From NCBI GenBank assembly GCA_013400975.1, contig WBMZ01009485.1, positions 124,001 to 188,000 on the forward strand: a stretch of DNA of 64,000 nucleotides. The letters run 5' to 3'. The translations under genes and the position numbers were made by a program. Source of the stretch: Atrichornis clamosus. Its lineage: Eukaryota > Chordata > Aves > Passeriformes > Menuridae. This document shows positions 1 to 9,800 of the stretch, piece by piece. The notes below the pieces were generated by a model. That model was not told where the DNA came from. It did not search any database and saw nothing but the letters and a program-made list of their open reading frames with translations. How positions within the stretch are numbered: position 1 is the first letter of the stretch; the number at the start of each line of letters is the position of its first letter.

Positions 1-299
1 AGAAGACTTTTTTCCTGTAAATAGTGTTATTCTTGCAGATATTAATAATATTCATTATTAAATTAATAATTTTCATTATGGATTTACAATTACCATTACA
101 AGCATATGCTGCATTTGCAGAAAAGTGCTGTATCACAAACACAGGTATTTTTCCACTCCCTATACATAGAGAAAGCAAGTTTTGAATCAACCAATTACTA
201 GAAAACTTGGTGAGTTTGCAAAACTCTTAACCTGACTTTGACTTTCACACTAAATATTTGGTGTTCTCCATGAAATTCAAAAAGAGAATATAAAGCAGA
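1..299. other. unique AT-rich sequence
   Basis: No open frame, repeat family or RNA signature is recognisable here. It is the left flank of the first CR1 copy. Confidence 0.6.
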
Positions 300-1042
300 A
301 CTGCAGAAAAAGACCTGGGGGTCCTGGTGGACACCAAGGTGAATATGAGCCAGCAGTGTGTCCCTGCAACACTAACAGCATCCTCAGCTGCCTGAGGTAA
401 AGCCCTGCCAGCAGGTCAAGCGAAGGGATCCTTCCCCTCTACTCAGCTCTGGTGAGAGGTCACCTGGTCACTGTGCACTTCTCAGTACAGGAGGGGCATG
501 GACATAAAGAGAGTCCAGTCTCCAGAGAGAATGAAGAAGGGACTGGAGCATCTCTCTTATGAGAAAAGTCTGGGAGAGTTGGGATGGTTCGGCCCAGAGA
601 AGAGAAGGCTCAAAGGATCATAAATATACAATAAATCTATATAATGTATTTAATATTACATAAATAATATAACATTAATACATTAATATAAATGTATATA
701 GTATAAATGCATTTATACAAATATCTGAAGGGAGGATGTAAAGAAGGAGTCAGGCTCTTTTCGGTGGTGCTTAGTGACAGAACCAGAGGTACAAATGGGC
801 ACAAAATGAAACACAGGAGGTTCCCTCTGACCACACCTTTTTACTATGAGGCTGACTCAGCACTGGCACGGATTGCCCAGAGGTGGTGTGAACAGTCAAT
901 CCTTGGAGATATTCCAAAGCCATCTAGAAATGGTCCTGGACAATCAGCCTTAGACGGGTGTGCTTGAGCATTGGAATTGTACCAGATGACGTCTGGAGGT
1001 CCCTTTTAACCTCAGCTGTCCTGTGATTGTGTCATTCTGTGA
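300..1042 (+). mobile_element. CR1 retrotransposon fragment, 3' portion, + strand
   Basis: This is a 5'-truncated CR1 LINE copy. It starts in the part of ORF2 that encodes the C-terminal third of reverse transcriptase: the reading 'DLGVLVD' can be seen near 315-340. It continues through the typical 'YEKSLGELG' and 'GCKEGVRLFSVV' blocks, the stretch around 869-885 (gattgcccagaggtgg), and the 3' untranslated end. It finishes with a degenerate copy of the short 3' repeat (cattctgtga). Stops and frameshifts break the frame throughout. About 100 bases of AT-rich sequence interrupt it between roughly 619 and 719. CR1 elements move by target-primed reverse transcription and are usually 5'-truncated, as here. 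This copy is not coding. Confidence 0.9.
619..719. repeat. AT-rich low-complexity block inside CR1
   Basis: The block is almost pure A/T, built from variants of taaata and ttaata. It sits exactly where the CR1 reads '...aaggatc' before and 'aaatatctgaaggg' after, so it is an internal expansion and not flanking DNA. A slipped-strand expansion of a short taaata seed already present in CR1 would explain it. An AT-rich insertion would also fit. Confidence 0.75.
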
Positions 1043-1450
1043 TATGAAAGTGGTGTCTGTACATTGTAGAAACTTGTTCCTTGGCTACGGGTAGGGAAAC
1101 CACTCTTTCCACAGGAGTCAGCAATCATCGAAAGGGAGATGAGAACAAGGAACTCAGGTTAAATTGGAATAAAATTTTTCTAGTTGATATCCTCTGTTTT
1201 CATATCCTCTAAATCTTTCTGAAAGGGACAGTATTGTTTCATCTTTCTAGTACGTTCTAAGATATGCTGACATTGCAACTTCCCTTTTTGACTTTCTTCC
1301 CTTGAAAACTGGTGATGCAATGGCTGTGTGCAACTGTTTGGGAAATAAATGTACCTGCATTTTTTCCAGAGGTGGATCCACAGTTCTGGGAGAGAACTAT
1401 AAGAAATTAATGTTTTGCTATCTTCTTTAGGGTTTTTTTCTTTCTGTTTT
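1043..1450. other. unique sequence between two CR1 copies
   Basis: No recognisable gene or repeat. A 107-codon open frame on the - strand (1180-1503) runs into the CR1 end on its right and has no recognisable domain, so I treat it as chance. Confidence 0.5.
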
Positions 1451-1735
1451 AAATCATAAACTTGTTTAGAGTGGAAAAGACATTGCAAGATCATAGAGTC
1501 CAACCATAACCCAGAACTGCCTATTCACTACTAAACTATTTCCTCAAGTGCCACATCTACACATCTTTTAAACAACTCCAGGGATGGTGACCCAACAACT
1601 TCCCTGGGAAGCCTGTGCCAATGTTTGACAACCCTTTCCATGAAGGTATTGTTCCTAATATCCAAACCAAACCTCCCCCGGCACAACTTGAGGCCATTTC
1701 CTCTTGTCCTGTCACTTGTTGAGGTTCCCTTCCAA
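1451..1735 (-). mobile_element. CR1 3' end, - strand
   Basis: Read on the - strand this is the last 280 or so bases of a CR1 element. On the + strand the order is the inverse terminal segment (aatcataaacttg...tggaaaagac), then 'tcatagagtccaacc', 'ccagggatggtgaccc', 'cttccctgggaagcctgtgc' and 'ttcctaatatccaa', ending near 'cctcttgtcctgtcactt'. This is the standard CR1 3' block order. The copy is diverged and 5'-truncated, with no coding potential. Confidence 0.9.
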
Positions 1736-2699
1736 CCTCGTATTCCATGAGTTCATGATTATTCTATCATAATTTCTTTGGGACTGACAGCAGTGAGAGG
1801 AAATCATGATGGATCAGTATGCTTCCCCCTTTTCCCCCTCTGTGCCCCAATAATCTGATCACTTAAGACTTGCAAAGAGACATCTATTTAACAGGCATTT
1901 GTGCATCTCAGCAAACAAGTATTGATCCTGTTTTGTCCTGTGCCAGCATGGGCAATATGTTTCAGGAAGGGGCACCCAGGGAATTCCAGACGATGCCTTG
2001 ATCAAAACACCATGAGGATGTACAGAGTTTTAGAAATACTCACAAATCTTGGTCTCCACCAGTGCATAATCGTGATGTCTGTGTGCATCTACCAGGTGCA
2101 GTTGCATTTGGTTATCATTAAAAACTGACTTCAAAAGATCAAGGGAAAAGTGGTTGTTTACTATTTTTTTACCAAAGTGGAAGGTTGTTTTTTTTTAATT
2201 TGGAAACAAAATGTGTACATCACACCAAATCTTTTGGCTTGATATTTCTTCTCTGGTTACTGTTTAAATAATAATGCAAGCAGCACATAATATGTAGTTA
2301 ACAATATTTTGGAACAGGAATTCCAAAATTAATTTTCTAGTAATTACAATCTGTTTTACAGTATTTGTAATTTACTTTAACGACAACAGTAAGGGGTTTC
2401 TTTATCAGACTGACAATAATCAATGCATCATTCTTAATACATTCACAGCGTGTGCTGTATTGACTGTGATGAGAGAAAGTGTGTGGATTGGAGTATTATA
2501 ATTCTGTTTGATGTGCTGTTCAATTTTTTTGTTATCAAACAAACATTCTATTTTATCTAGTCTTGACATCACTGAAATATCAGTAAAACCAGATGATTTG
2601 ATGTGCTATTGAAAAAGACAGAAGGTATGCTTTATGTTAGATATTTTTTTGTTGTTGCCATCACAAAGAGAATTAATGAGGGAATATTTATTTGTGAAT
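1736..2699. other. unique AT-rich sequence
   Basis: No coding exon, RNA gene or repeat family recognised. It contains short homopolymer T runs only. Confidence 0.5.
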
Positions 2700-3065
2700 G
2701 TCTGTGTGTGCTGCTGAGAGAGAAGGTTAAGTGCAACCATGCTGGTTGCTATTGATTCCTGTTACATCTTTGGTAGCTCATTTTTGTTTCCAGAAAGAAA
2801 TCTCCAAGGGGAGAGATAAACTGGCCAATAGTGGACCCTGCCAACTGATTCTTGGGGTTTGAGTAATTGGCCAATTAGGAAATATTGCGTTTTGGTGGTG
2901 GGTTAATAAAAGTGGGCATATGGTGGAGAGTGAGGGGGCATTGACTATTACTCAGTGGCTTCCATTGTTAGCTATGCCACACAGCTTGAAGTCTCCTGTA
3001 TTTGGGGTGGCATTTATCTCATAAAACCTGCCAAAAATTATCAGCATGAACCTCTGAGCAGGCAC
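2700..3065 (+). promoter_or_regulatory. promoter-like module, possible old LTR remnant
   Basis: Two CCAAT motifs (2825-2829 and the palindrome ATTGGCCAAT at 2866-2875) lie 30-80 bases upstream of a TATA-like ttaataaaag (2903-2912). A purine-rich stretch and a GC-richer segment follow, ending around 'cataaaacctgcc'. The order of CCAAT, TATA and a compact downstream segment resembles U3-R of an avian ERVL-type LTR. I cannot match it to a named family, and no terminal TG/CA pair with target duplication is evident. The motifs are seen directly; the LTR origin is inferred. Confidence 0.3.
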
Positions 3066-3530
3066 TCACTCTACCAATCACACTTTACAATCAATGGGCT
3101 GCCTGCTTTCAGTTAAAAGAAAAATACATGTCTAAGAAATGCAATAATCTAATGCTAAAGTAGATGTTAAGCTGAGGTCAAGCCAATTGTTTCCTTAATC
3201 CGTTGTCAATGTTGACTGCATGTTCATTAGCTGCAATGGAAGCCCCAGCTGCAAGCTCTGATATAGCCAGGGCTGCACAGTCAGCTAAGGGGAGTCGGAT
3301 GGCTCAGTTTGACACAAGAAGCCAGAGGATGTGGCAAGTGTATGGAGGTCAGGCCAGGCCAAGACAGAGCTTGATTTCCCTCCATCATCTTGTTTTTCCT
3401 CAGCAACAACCATGAGGAAGTAACCCATAATCAGTTACCATCAAATTTATTTCACACCATGGCATAAGGGTGATGAAATCCACTGACAATCACCTTTTCA
3501 CTGGACCTGGGCTTGCAATGCACATGAACT
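3066..3530. other. unique sequence
   Basis: A 70-codon open frame at 3203-3415 has no recognisable domain. No repeat was recognised. Confidence 0.45.
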
Positions 3531-3534
3531 TTCA

Positions 3535-3616
3535 CTGATTGGACAACCAGGGCCAAGCCCCTTATAAAAGATAAAATATCATCACATATCTCTGCTTGGA
3601 ACAATAGAAATAAAAG
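3535..3616 (+). promoter_or_regulatory. second CCAAT/TATA-like module
   Basis: An inverted CCAAT (gattgg, 3537-3542) is followed 20 bases later by ttataaaag (3562-3570). A polyadenylation hexamer (aataaa, from 3609) lies about 40 bases beyond that. The tight CCAAT-TATA-AATAAA spacing is what a short degenerate LTR could leave. It could equally be chance in AT-rich DNA. Confidence 0.25.
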
Positions 3617-4321
3617 GAGCAGTAAAACTGTCACACAGAAACAGCCCACATTCCTCTATAGAAGATATATTTGGAAAGCTTTTGAGTCAGGTTTACAATT
3701 TAATTAAGACACAGACTAAATGAAACAAGAGATATAAGAAAATATCAGCTACAAGGTGTATATACCCCTACTTCCTAATCACACTGCCAGATTTGAAACA
3801 CCACAATGCAACAGAGTTAAGGAGTGAAGCAATGCTATTGATGGAAGATGGAGGAAGAACTTATTGCATGCTGAATTAATGAGTATCTAGATAGATCATT
3901 GCTATACCTTCATGGGACTTCTGAACAAATAGACTGTAATATTCTAGTTTGCTTAGAAACTACTCAGAAGCATCTGAGCCTACCTGCTCCACTTTAATTA
4001 AAGATTAATTACAGACTTATAGAAGAGTATAGACTTCACTTGTGATTTTGCCTGGCTGGTAAAGGTTCATAACAATGAAAAACTGGTAGTGAAACAAAAC
4101 CTAGTTTCAAGGGTCTCAAAGCTATATTGAATTTCTAGTTAATGCCATTTTCTTCTCCTTCTTCTTTGCAAGTACAACTTTTTTGCAAAGAAGACAGAGG
4201 ATGAGCAGAAGGCAAAGGTTTTCTCCCTGAATTGCACTGATCAACAAATAATACTCACCAGTGTCATCAGGATTTTTGCACACACTCATTTGATACTTTT
4301 GATAGTACCAGTTCATATAAC
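3617..4321. other. unique AT-rich sequence
   Basis: Nothing recognisable. The 64-codon - strand frame at 4122-4316 has no domain and sits in low-complexity lysine/leucine-rich coding. Confidence 0.5.
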
Positions 4322-5092
4322 CACAGACTCATAGAATGCAAGGTTGGAAAGGTCATCAAGCATCTCTGAACCAGCGTTTCTTAGCAAAAGCACAGTCTAA
4401 ACAAAATGGTCCAGCATCCAGGGCAGGTGAATCCTAAAAGTGTTCAATGCCTGGGAATCCACCACTTCCCTGGAGAGATTATTCTCATTGCAAAATATTT
4501 GCATCTTATGTCTAATTAGAATCTCCCCAGGAGTTCCTTACACCCATTACCCTTCATTTTTTCCATGTGATTCCTTGTAAAAATGGAGTTTGATCTTCTT
4601 TATTGCCATCCTTTAAGTACTGGAGCATGGTGAGAACATCTCCCCTAAACCTTCTTTTCTCAAGGCTGAGCAAGCCCACTTCTCTCAGCCTTTCCCCATA
4701 TGTCAGGCTTCCCCCTCCTTTGCTCATCTTTGTGGCTGCTCTTTGAGCTCTGTCCAGCCAGTCCACAACTTTTTTGTGTAGTGGGGACCAAATCTGCACA
4801 CAGTATTCCAGGCCTGGCAAGCACTGAGTAGNTTTTCGATCTGGGGATGCCCTGCTTCCTGTTGGCTTTCTCTGCCCAGCTGCACACTGGTCACTCACAC
4901 TGAACTTGTTGTCCACCAGGACCCCCAGGTCCTTTTCCACAAAGTTACTTCCCAGCCAGACAGACCCCAGCCTGTGCTGCAATCCTGGGTTATGTTTTCC
5001 CAGGTGCAAGACCTGGCATTTGTCTTTGTTGAACTTCACATGGTTCCTGTTGACTCACTCTTCCAGCCAATCCAGGTCCTTCTGGAAATTAT
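4322..5092 (-). mobile_element. CR1 fragment with RT C-terminus and 3' end, - strand
   Basis: On the - strand the copy runs from the ORF2 segment preceding the RT C-terminal domain (about 5092) to the CR1 3' terminus (about 4322, seen on + as 'cagactcatagaatgcaaggttggaaagg'). The 3' blocks near 4400-4560 are recognisable but diverged. The single ambiguous base of the window, N at 4832, lies inside it. It is 5'-truncated, as is usual for CR1. Confidence 0.9.
4554..5039 (-). pseudogene. decayed CR1 ORF2 C-terminus (RT thumb/C-terminal region)
   Basis: A 161-codon frame remains open on the - strand and carries the CR1 ORF2 signatures in order. 'KCQVLHLGKHNP' lies near the start, followed by 'EKDLGVLVDNK', then 'LEYCVQIWSP', 'RAQRAATKM', and 'GERLREVGLLSLEKRR'. 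Compared with the family, about 15 residues are missing before 'LEYCVQ', and the codon with N at 4832 falls there. The RT catalytic core (the YxDD region) lies upstream and is absent, so the product could not reverse-transcribe. This is a relic of the transposon and not a host gene. Confidence 0.85.
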
Positions 5093-5235
5093 CAGAAATT
5101 ATACACAAGCAGAGTAAACAATATGATTGCAGCACATTTAATGCCATCCAACACAACTAGAACTGGTTAGGAGATATATTTAAATTATTACACATTTGTT
5201 TTTATCCTTAATTGAGCCAGCAGTAATTAATAGAT

Positions 5236-5255
5236 TTGTGTGTGTGTGTGTGTGT
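5236..5255. repeat. (TG)n microsatellite
   Basis: About ten uninterrupted TG units, seen directly. Confidence 0.9.
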
Positions 5256-5999
5256 ATTAAAGAACATGCCATTAAAATATGCTTTGGAAATGTCAAAACA
5301 TGTTGTTCCAGCATGGTCCAACATTGATCAGCTTCCTTGACAGCTGGAGAGCTCACAGGAGTTTCAGTTTGAATGCTTCAGGCTCCTAATCTCTCCTGTG
5401 TGTTTGATTTTCCAGATGGACAACTGTTCCAGGATATGCTATAATCTTGCTGCCCCAGGGTTCAAACAAAACAGGTCAGTGTACTTTAGTGTATTCCGAA
5501 TTTCATTCAGGCCAAGACTCTGACCTACAGTACAAATCCAGGATGAGAGGAAGTGACCTTCAACTTGCATGAAGGTGGATGTCCAGAGGGCTGCAGATTA
5601 ATACTGAGTTGACATAGAATATTTCAGCTCAGTATGATGAGCCAAATGTGTCAATTCAGGTTGACACAGCCCAAAATGAAGACAGGACAACATATCAAAA
5701 TTCACATTGTTAGTGAGCAGGCAATGTTTTCTATCAAAAAACAACCAAATAATCTCCACAAAATTCCCCAGCATCACATTTTACAAATCCACTGGTTTCT
5801 CAGATGTTGCTTTTTTAGATTTTCAGTTCCATGATATCCGGATCGCTGGCAGAAAAAGACAATAATTAGTCAGACTCAGTGAGTCTTTCAAACCTTGAAC
5901 CAATCTTGCAAGGGTAGAAGCTTTATATTTGTAGCTGTGAATGTTTGTATATTTTTATGATCTTTTTTTGCTTTCCTAGCTTCCTCACTCTCTCTCAAT

Positions 6000-6107
6000 G
6001 ACACACACATTCACACACACTTATACTCCCACCTTTGCGTGTTGAAGAACCTCTTGTGCACTCTCCAGTCTCACCCTCTCTTTCAAGCACAGGTACACAC
6101 ACACACA
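6000..6107. repeat. CA-rich patches
   Basis: Short interrupted (CA)n runs at about 6000-6020 and 6090-6107 with T/C-rich sequence between. They look like a decayed microsatellite. Confidence 0.7.
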
Positions 6108-7119
6108 ATCCTCTACAGAGTACAGCTTCTTTATTTTTTTTATTTTTCTTTAATCTCTCTTTTAATGACAGCTAAATCCTGTAAGGTCAAAGATGAGCTT
6201 TCTGGGAACAACTGAAATGGAGAACATGTTTGCAGCTCACATATTTCCTTCATTCTTTACTGGAGAAGATTAGTGTGGTAATGATGGTGTTCCCATTGGA
6301 AGCATTAAGGAGTTATAAAGCTATAACTGCTTGCTCTTTTTCTTCAAACTTGGTTTCACAAGGTTGAACCCAATCCAAATGGGATGACTTATAAAGCATT
6401 CTTGTCCTTATTTTGCACCTCTTCATGCCTTCAGTGCAGACTTCTTGGGATGCCAGGATTCCTTTTTTTCTGTTTGTTTGTGGTGTTTTTTTGGTTTTTT
6501 GTTTGAGGCCTCATCTCCTGTTTGGTTTTTGCTTGCCAATGTCAAGTGAACATGGAGTACACCTGACTCATGCAAAACCAAACTGTTATATCTACACTTC
6601 CAAGAAAGCAAAAAAGGTCAATATCTTCCCTGACTAGTCCAAGAGATGCTCTTGCAAACATCCTGGTTGGTTTCTTAGGAATACCTGGCTCACAGTGTGC
6701 CCTCCAGGGCTCTCACTGGGGGGGTGGCAGGAAATGACACGCCCTTCCTGGCCTTCCAGATCTTATTTCAATAAGCAAAGCTCAAATTGCTGTTTTCATA
6801 TGACACACCTGGGCTCTCCTAAATGCTCATGAGAGTGAGGTTCTAATCCATTGTCTCCTTGTATGGCAGTGCCAGCCTGCTGCCCAGGATGACTGTCATC
6901 TCCACCATCCGAAGCACCACACTGCACTCTCACTATGGCAACGCTGTTCGTGGGATTTGTAGCAGATGCTGACTGATGTAATGAGCAAGCCCATGACACC
7001 TACAGCCTGTGCCATTCACATCTGCTAACACTGTGCAGCATCCAGCCCTGCAGGACAGTGCCAGCTCTCATGGTGGTCTCCAATCCCAGAACTGCAATCT
7101 GGTTAGAAAGGCGCATTTT

Positions 7120-7978
7120 GTAAGAAATAGGGCAAGGAAGGCAAGAGGTCATGGCTAAATTGAGACCTGCTGGGTTAAACTAAAGGGCAAGAAGGAAATG
7201 CACAGGCAGTGGATGAAGGGACATGTGTCCTTGGAAGAGTATAGGGATGTTGTCTGGTTGGGTAGGGTTGGAGTCAGGAAGGCCAAGGTGCAGCTGGAGC
7301 TGAACTTGGCAAGGGATTTAAAGAAGGGCATGAAGGGATTGAGAGGAGCCCTGAGGAGAAGGACTTGGGTGTGCTGGTGGATGAAAAGCTGAACATGACC
7401 TAGCAATGTGTGCTTGCAGCCCAGAAAGACAAAAGTGTCCTGGGCTACATCAAAAGCAGTGTGGGCAGCAGGTGTGGGAGAGGATTTCACCCCTGGGTTC
7501 TGCTCCTGTGAGACCCTACCTGGGGTACTGCACAGGAGGAACATTAAGCATGTTCAGAGGAAGACCCCAAAGATGGTCAGAGGGTTGGATCACCTTTACT
7601 GTGAAGACAGACTGAGAGAGTTTGGTTTGTTCAGCCTGCAGAAGAGAAACATCCTTTCAGTACCTGAAGGGGGCCTATGGGGACAAAGTTCTTAGCAGGG
7701 CTGTAGTGACAGGACAAGGGGTAATAATTTTAAATTAAAAGAGTGTAGATATAGACTAGATATAAGGAAGAAATTCTTTTATGATGAGGGTAAGGAAACG
7801 CTGGCACAGGTTGCCCAGAGAGCTGGTAGATGTTCCATCCCTGGAAGTGTTCAAGGTCAGGTTGGACGAGGCTCTGAGCAACCTGATCTAGTTGAAGATT
7901 CCCTGCCCGTGGCGGATTGGTTGGAACTAGATAATCTTTAAAGTCTCTCACAACCCAAGCCATTCTATGATTCTGTGT
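7120..7978 (+). mobile_element. internally deleted CR1 copy, + strand
   Basis: The left part (about 7120-7335) encodes the linker between the endonuclease and RT domains of CR1 ORF2. From about 7340 the sequence jumps to the block 'gagaggagccctgaggagaag', which normally lies near the RT C-terminus, and then continues through the 3' untranslated region. It ends in the 3' repeat copies 'cattctatgattctgtg'. The whole RT catalytic core is therefore absent. The 3' end is well preserved. This is unusual for CR1, where loss is normally a simple 5' truncation. Confidence 0.85.
7198..7392 (+). pseudogene. CR1 ORF2 endonuclease-RT linker joined to RT C-terminal region
   Basis: A 64-codon frame reads 'EEYRDVVW', then 'VRKAKVQLELNLARD' (about residues 26-40), the CR1 ORF2 segment just upstream of RT. 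After about residue 47 the frame enters the downstream block out of register ('LRGALRRRTWVCWW'). In the correct frame that block would encode 'LGVLVDEKL'. The junction is therefore also frame-shifted. No function is expected. Confidence 0.8.
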
Positions 7979-9800
7979 GCAAGTGGGATGGCACCAACAA
8001 TCCAGTATATTTTTTCTTCCCAGGGATGAATATTTACTTCCGATGGCTACTTGTCTGTCCTTCCCTTCCTTCAGAAAGTGTTTTCTCCCTTATTCTTCCT
8101 GGTAGCCAGTATTTGCCTCGCTTAGCAGATAACACACCACATAAAAAAATAAAATTAAAAAAGGATCACTCTATAAATTCAATCTGTTGTGAAACTTTTA
8201 GAAGTTATTTCTAGAACATCATGTGGCGTGAGGCCATGGGAGTACTTTTGTTTTATTTTTAATTGGTTGTGGAGGTCCTGCCCTTGGCACTGTGCTTAAG
8301 GTTTAAAACTGTTTTGTACTGGATTATAATTTATTGTGGTCAACAGAAATAAAGTTCATTGTACCTGTCAATAAAAATATTGTCTCCTGTCTCAATATCC
8401 TTTAAGTTGATCAAATTCCAACCTTTTTCATTCAATAAAAATACACACAAAGCAGGTGATTTCTCTCACTTTAGACTGGATGCTGGAGAGCCTCGGTGAT
8501 TTAGGGAATAATTTAAAAGCCCCTTCAGTGGAGAAGCTGAGCCATGCAAAGCAAATAATAGAAAGCTTACAAAACATGCCACTCTGCTGTGGTCCCCGAC
8601 TTTTGGAGTAAAGTGGGAGGCATTATATAATACAGAGACAACAGGTTTTAAACTTGACATTTTACAGAAACAGTATAGGGGTATTTGGAATAGATGAGGG
8701 TGCAGAGTGAAAATTAGTTGCTAGGCAAGATTATTTAAATATCCCCCACTGTCCTTTGACAAGAGGGCAAGAGGTGTCTGCTACCATTGTTGCATAGAGA
8801 TGGTTTAGTTTCCTTTGGAAATGTGCCCTTTTCTTTAACAGGAACTATGGATTTTAACTTGGATTCAGTTTTGCCCATTTCTAGTTGGGGCATTACAGGG
8901 AGGGGTGTGGGGTTTTGGGTTGAGTTTTTTTGTTTATTTTTGCATTTTTCTTACTCCATTTTTCACTTGAAGCTGGTTGTTGGAACAGTGCCATGAAATA
9001 TACTGTGGAGACACCAGCTCTGATGAGAGACAGACTTGGGGCCATTTCGTTGCCTACTGGTGGGTGTTCCCTGGTGCCAAGCTCAAAACAGAGCCATCCT
9101 TGAAGTTATTTTTTCCCTGAAGAACAGCCAAGTTTCTAGCCCATAGAAAACCTCAGCATATCAGCATCATGCAGTCTGTATCTGCACTGCTGGAAAAGAC
9201 AGCTCTTCTCACAGGATGAAGGAAATTTCTTTCTTTTCTTCCTACTCTCTTCTGTCCTTGAATAATGCACCAAATTTGCAATTTTTCCTGTTTCACGGTA
9301 GGAATCATTGCCCCAGTAGGAAGCAAATTGCAAACCCCAACAAATTTCAGATAATTTCCCAATATTGATTGATAGATGATCACAGAGCTAAAGATAAAAA
9401 CTCAAGCATTTTTTATGCCATTCCAAAGACCTCCTTTTTCTCCTTTTACCATTGTAAACATCTGTAGAATGATTTTAGTAATTTATTTGTATAGCTTACT
9501 CATAATTTAGCTTTGTTTTTGTTCTCTAAATGTACTGAAATTGTCTTACTTCTTCCATCTATATCTCTTTTTTGTAGCCTTGAAGGCTGCTTTACACAGA
9601 AGAAATAACCATAAAGCAATGACATTCAGAGGTTTACCAGCAACACATAAATATTTATATGTACTCTGTACTGAAGACTGTCCATTGAGTCAAAATACAT
9701 GTATAATGCAGACATTTAGACATAATTTTCACATGAAAGTCCCAATAGAGATGCTTTCTTTCATTTAATAGACTGAGCTTGGGGTCAATGCTCCCCTATT
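7979..9800. other. unique sequence; polyadenylation-signal cluster near 8348
   Basis: No coding exon recognised. AATAAA hexamers occur at 8348-8353 and about 8370-8375, with a TG/TC-rich stretch just downstream (tgtctcctgtctc), and another follows near 8434. The AT-rich text before it resembles the end of a 3' untranslated region. Open frames at 8787-8996 and 9136-9383 have no domain. Confidence 0.4.

Larger units (their letters stand above)
5093..7119. other. unique sequence with simple repeats
   Basis: No gene recognised. It contains a (TG)n run (5236-5255), CA-rich patches near 6000-6020 and 6090-6107, and T/G-rich tracts around 6465-6510. Open frames at 6413-6637 and 6796-6999 have no recognisable domain, and the first overlaps one on the other strand. 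Confidence 0.5.

Noticed and set aside
6796..6999. 67-codon frame on -, Gly/His-rich
   Set aside because: No domain and no conserved neighbour. It could be an old repeat but cannot be assigned.
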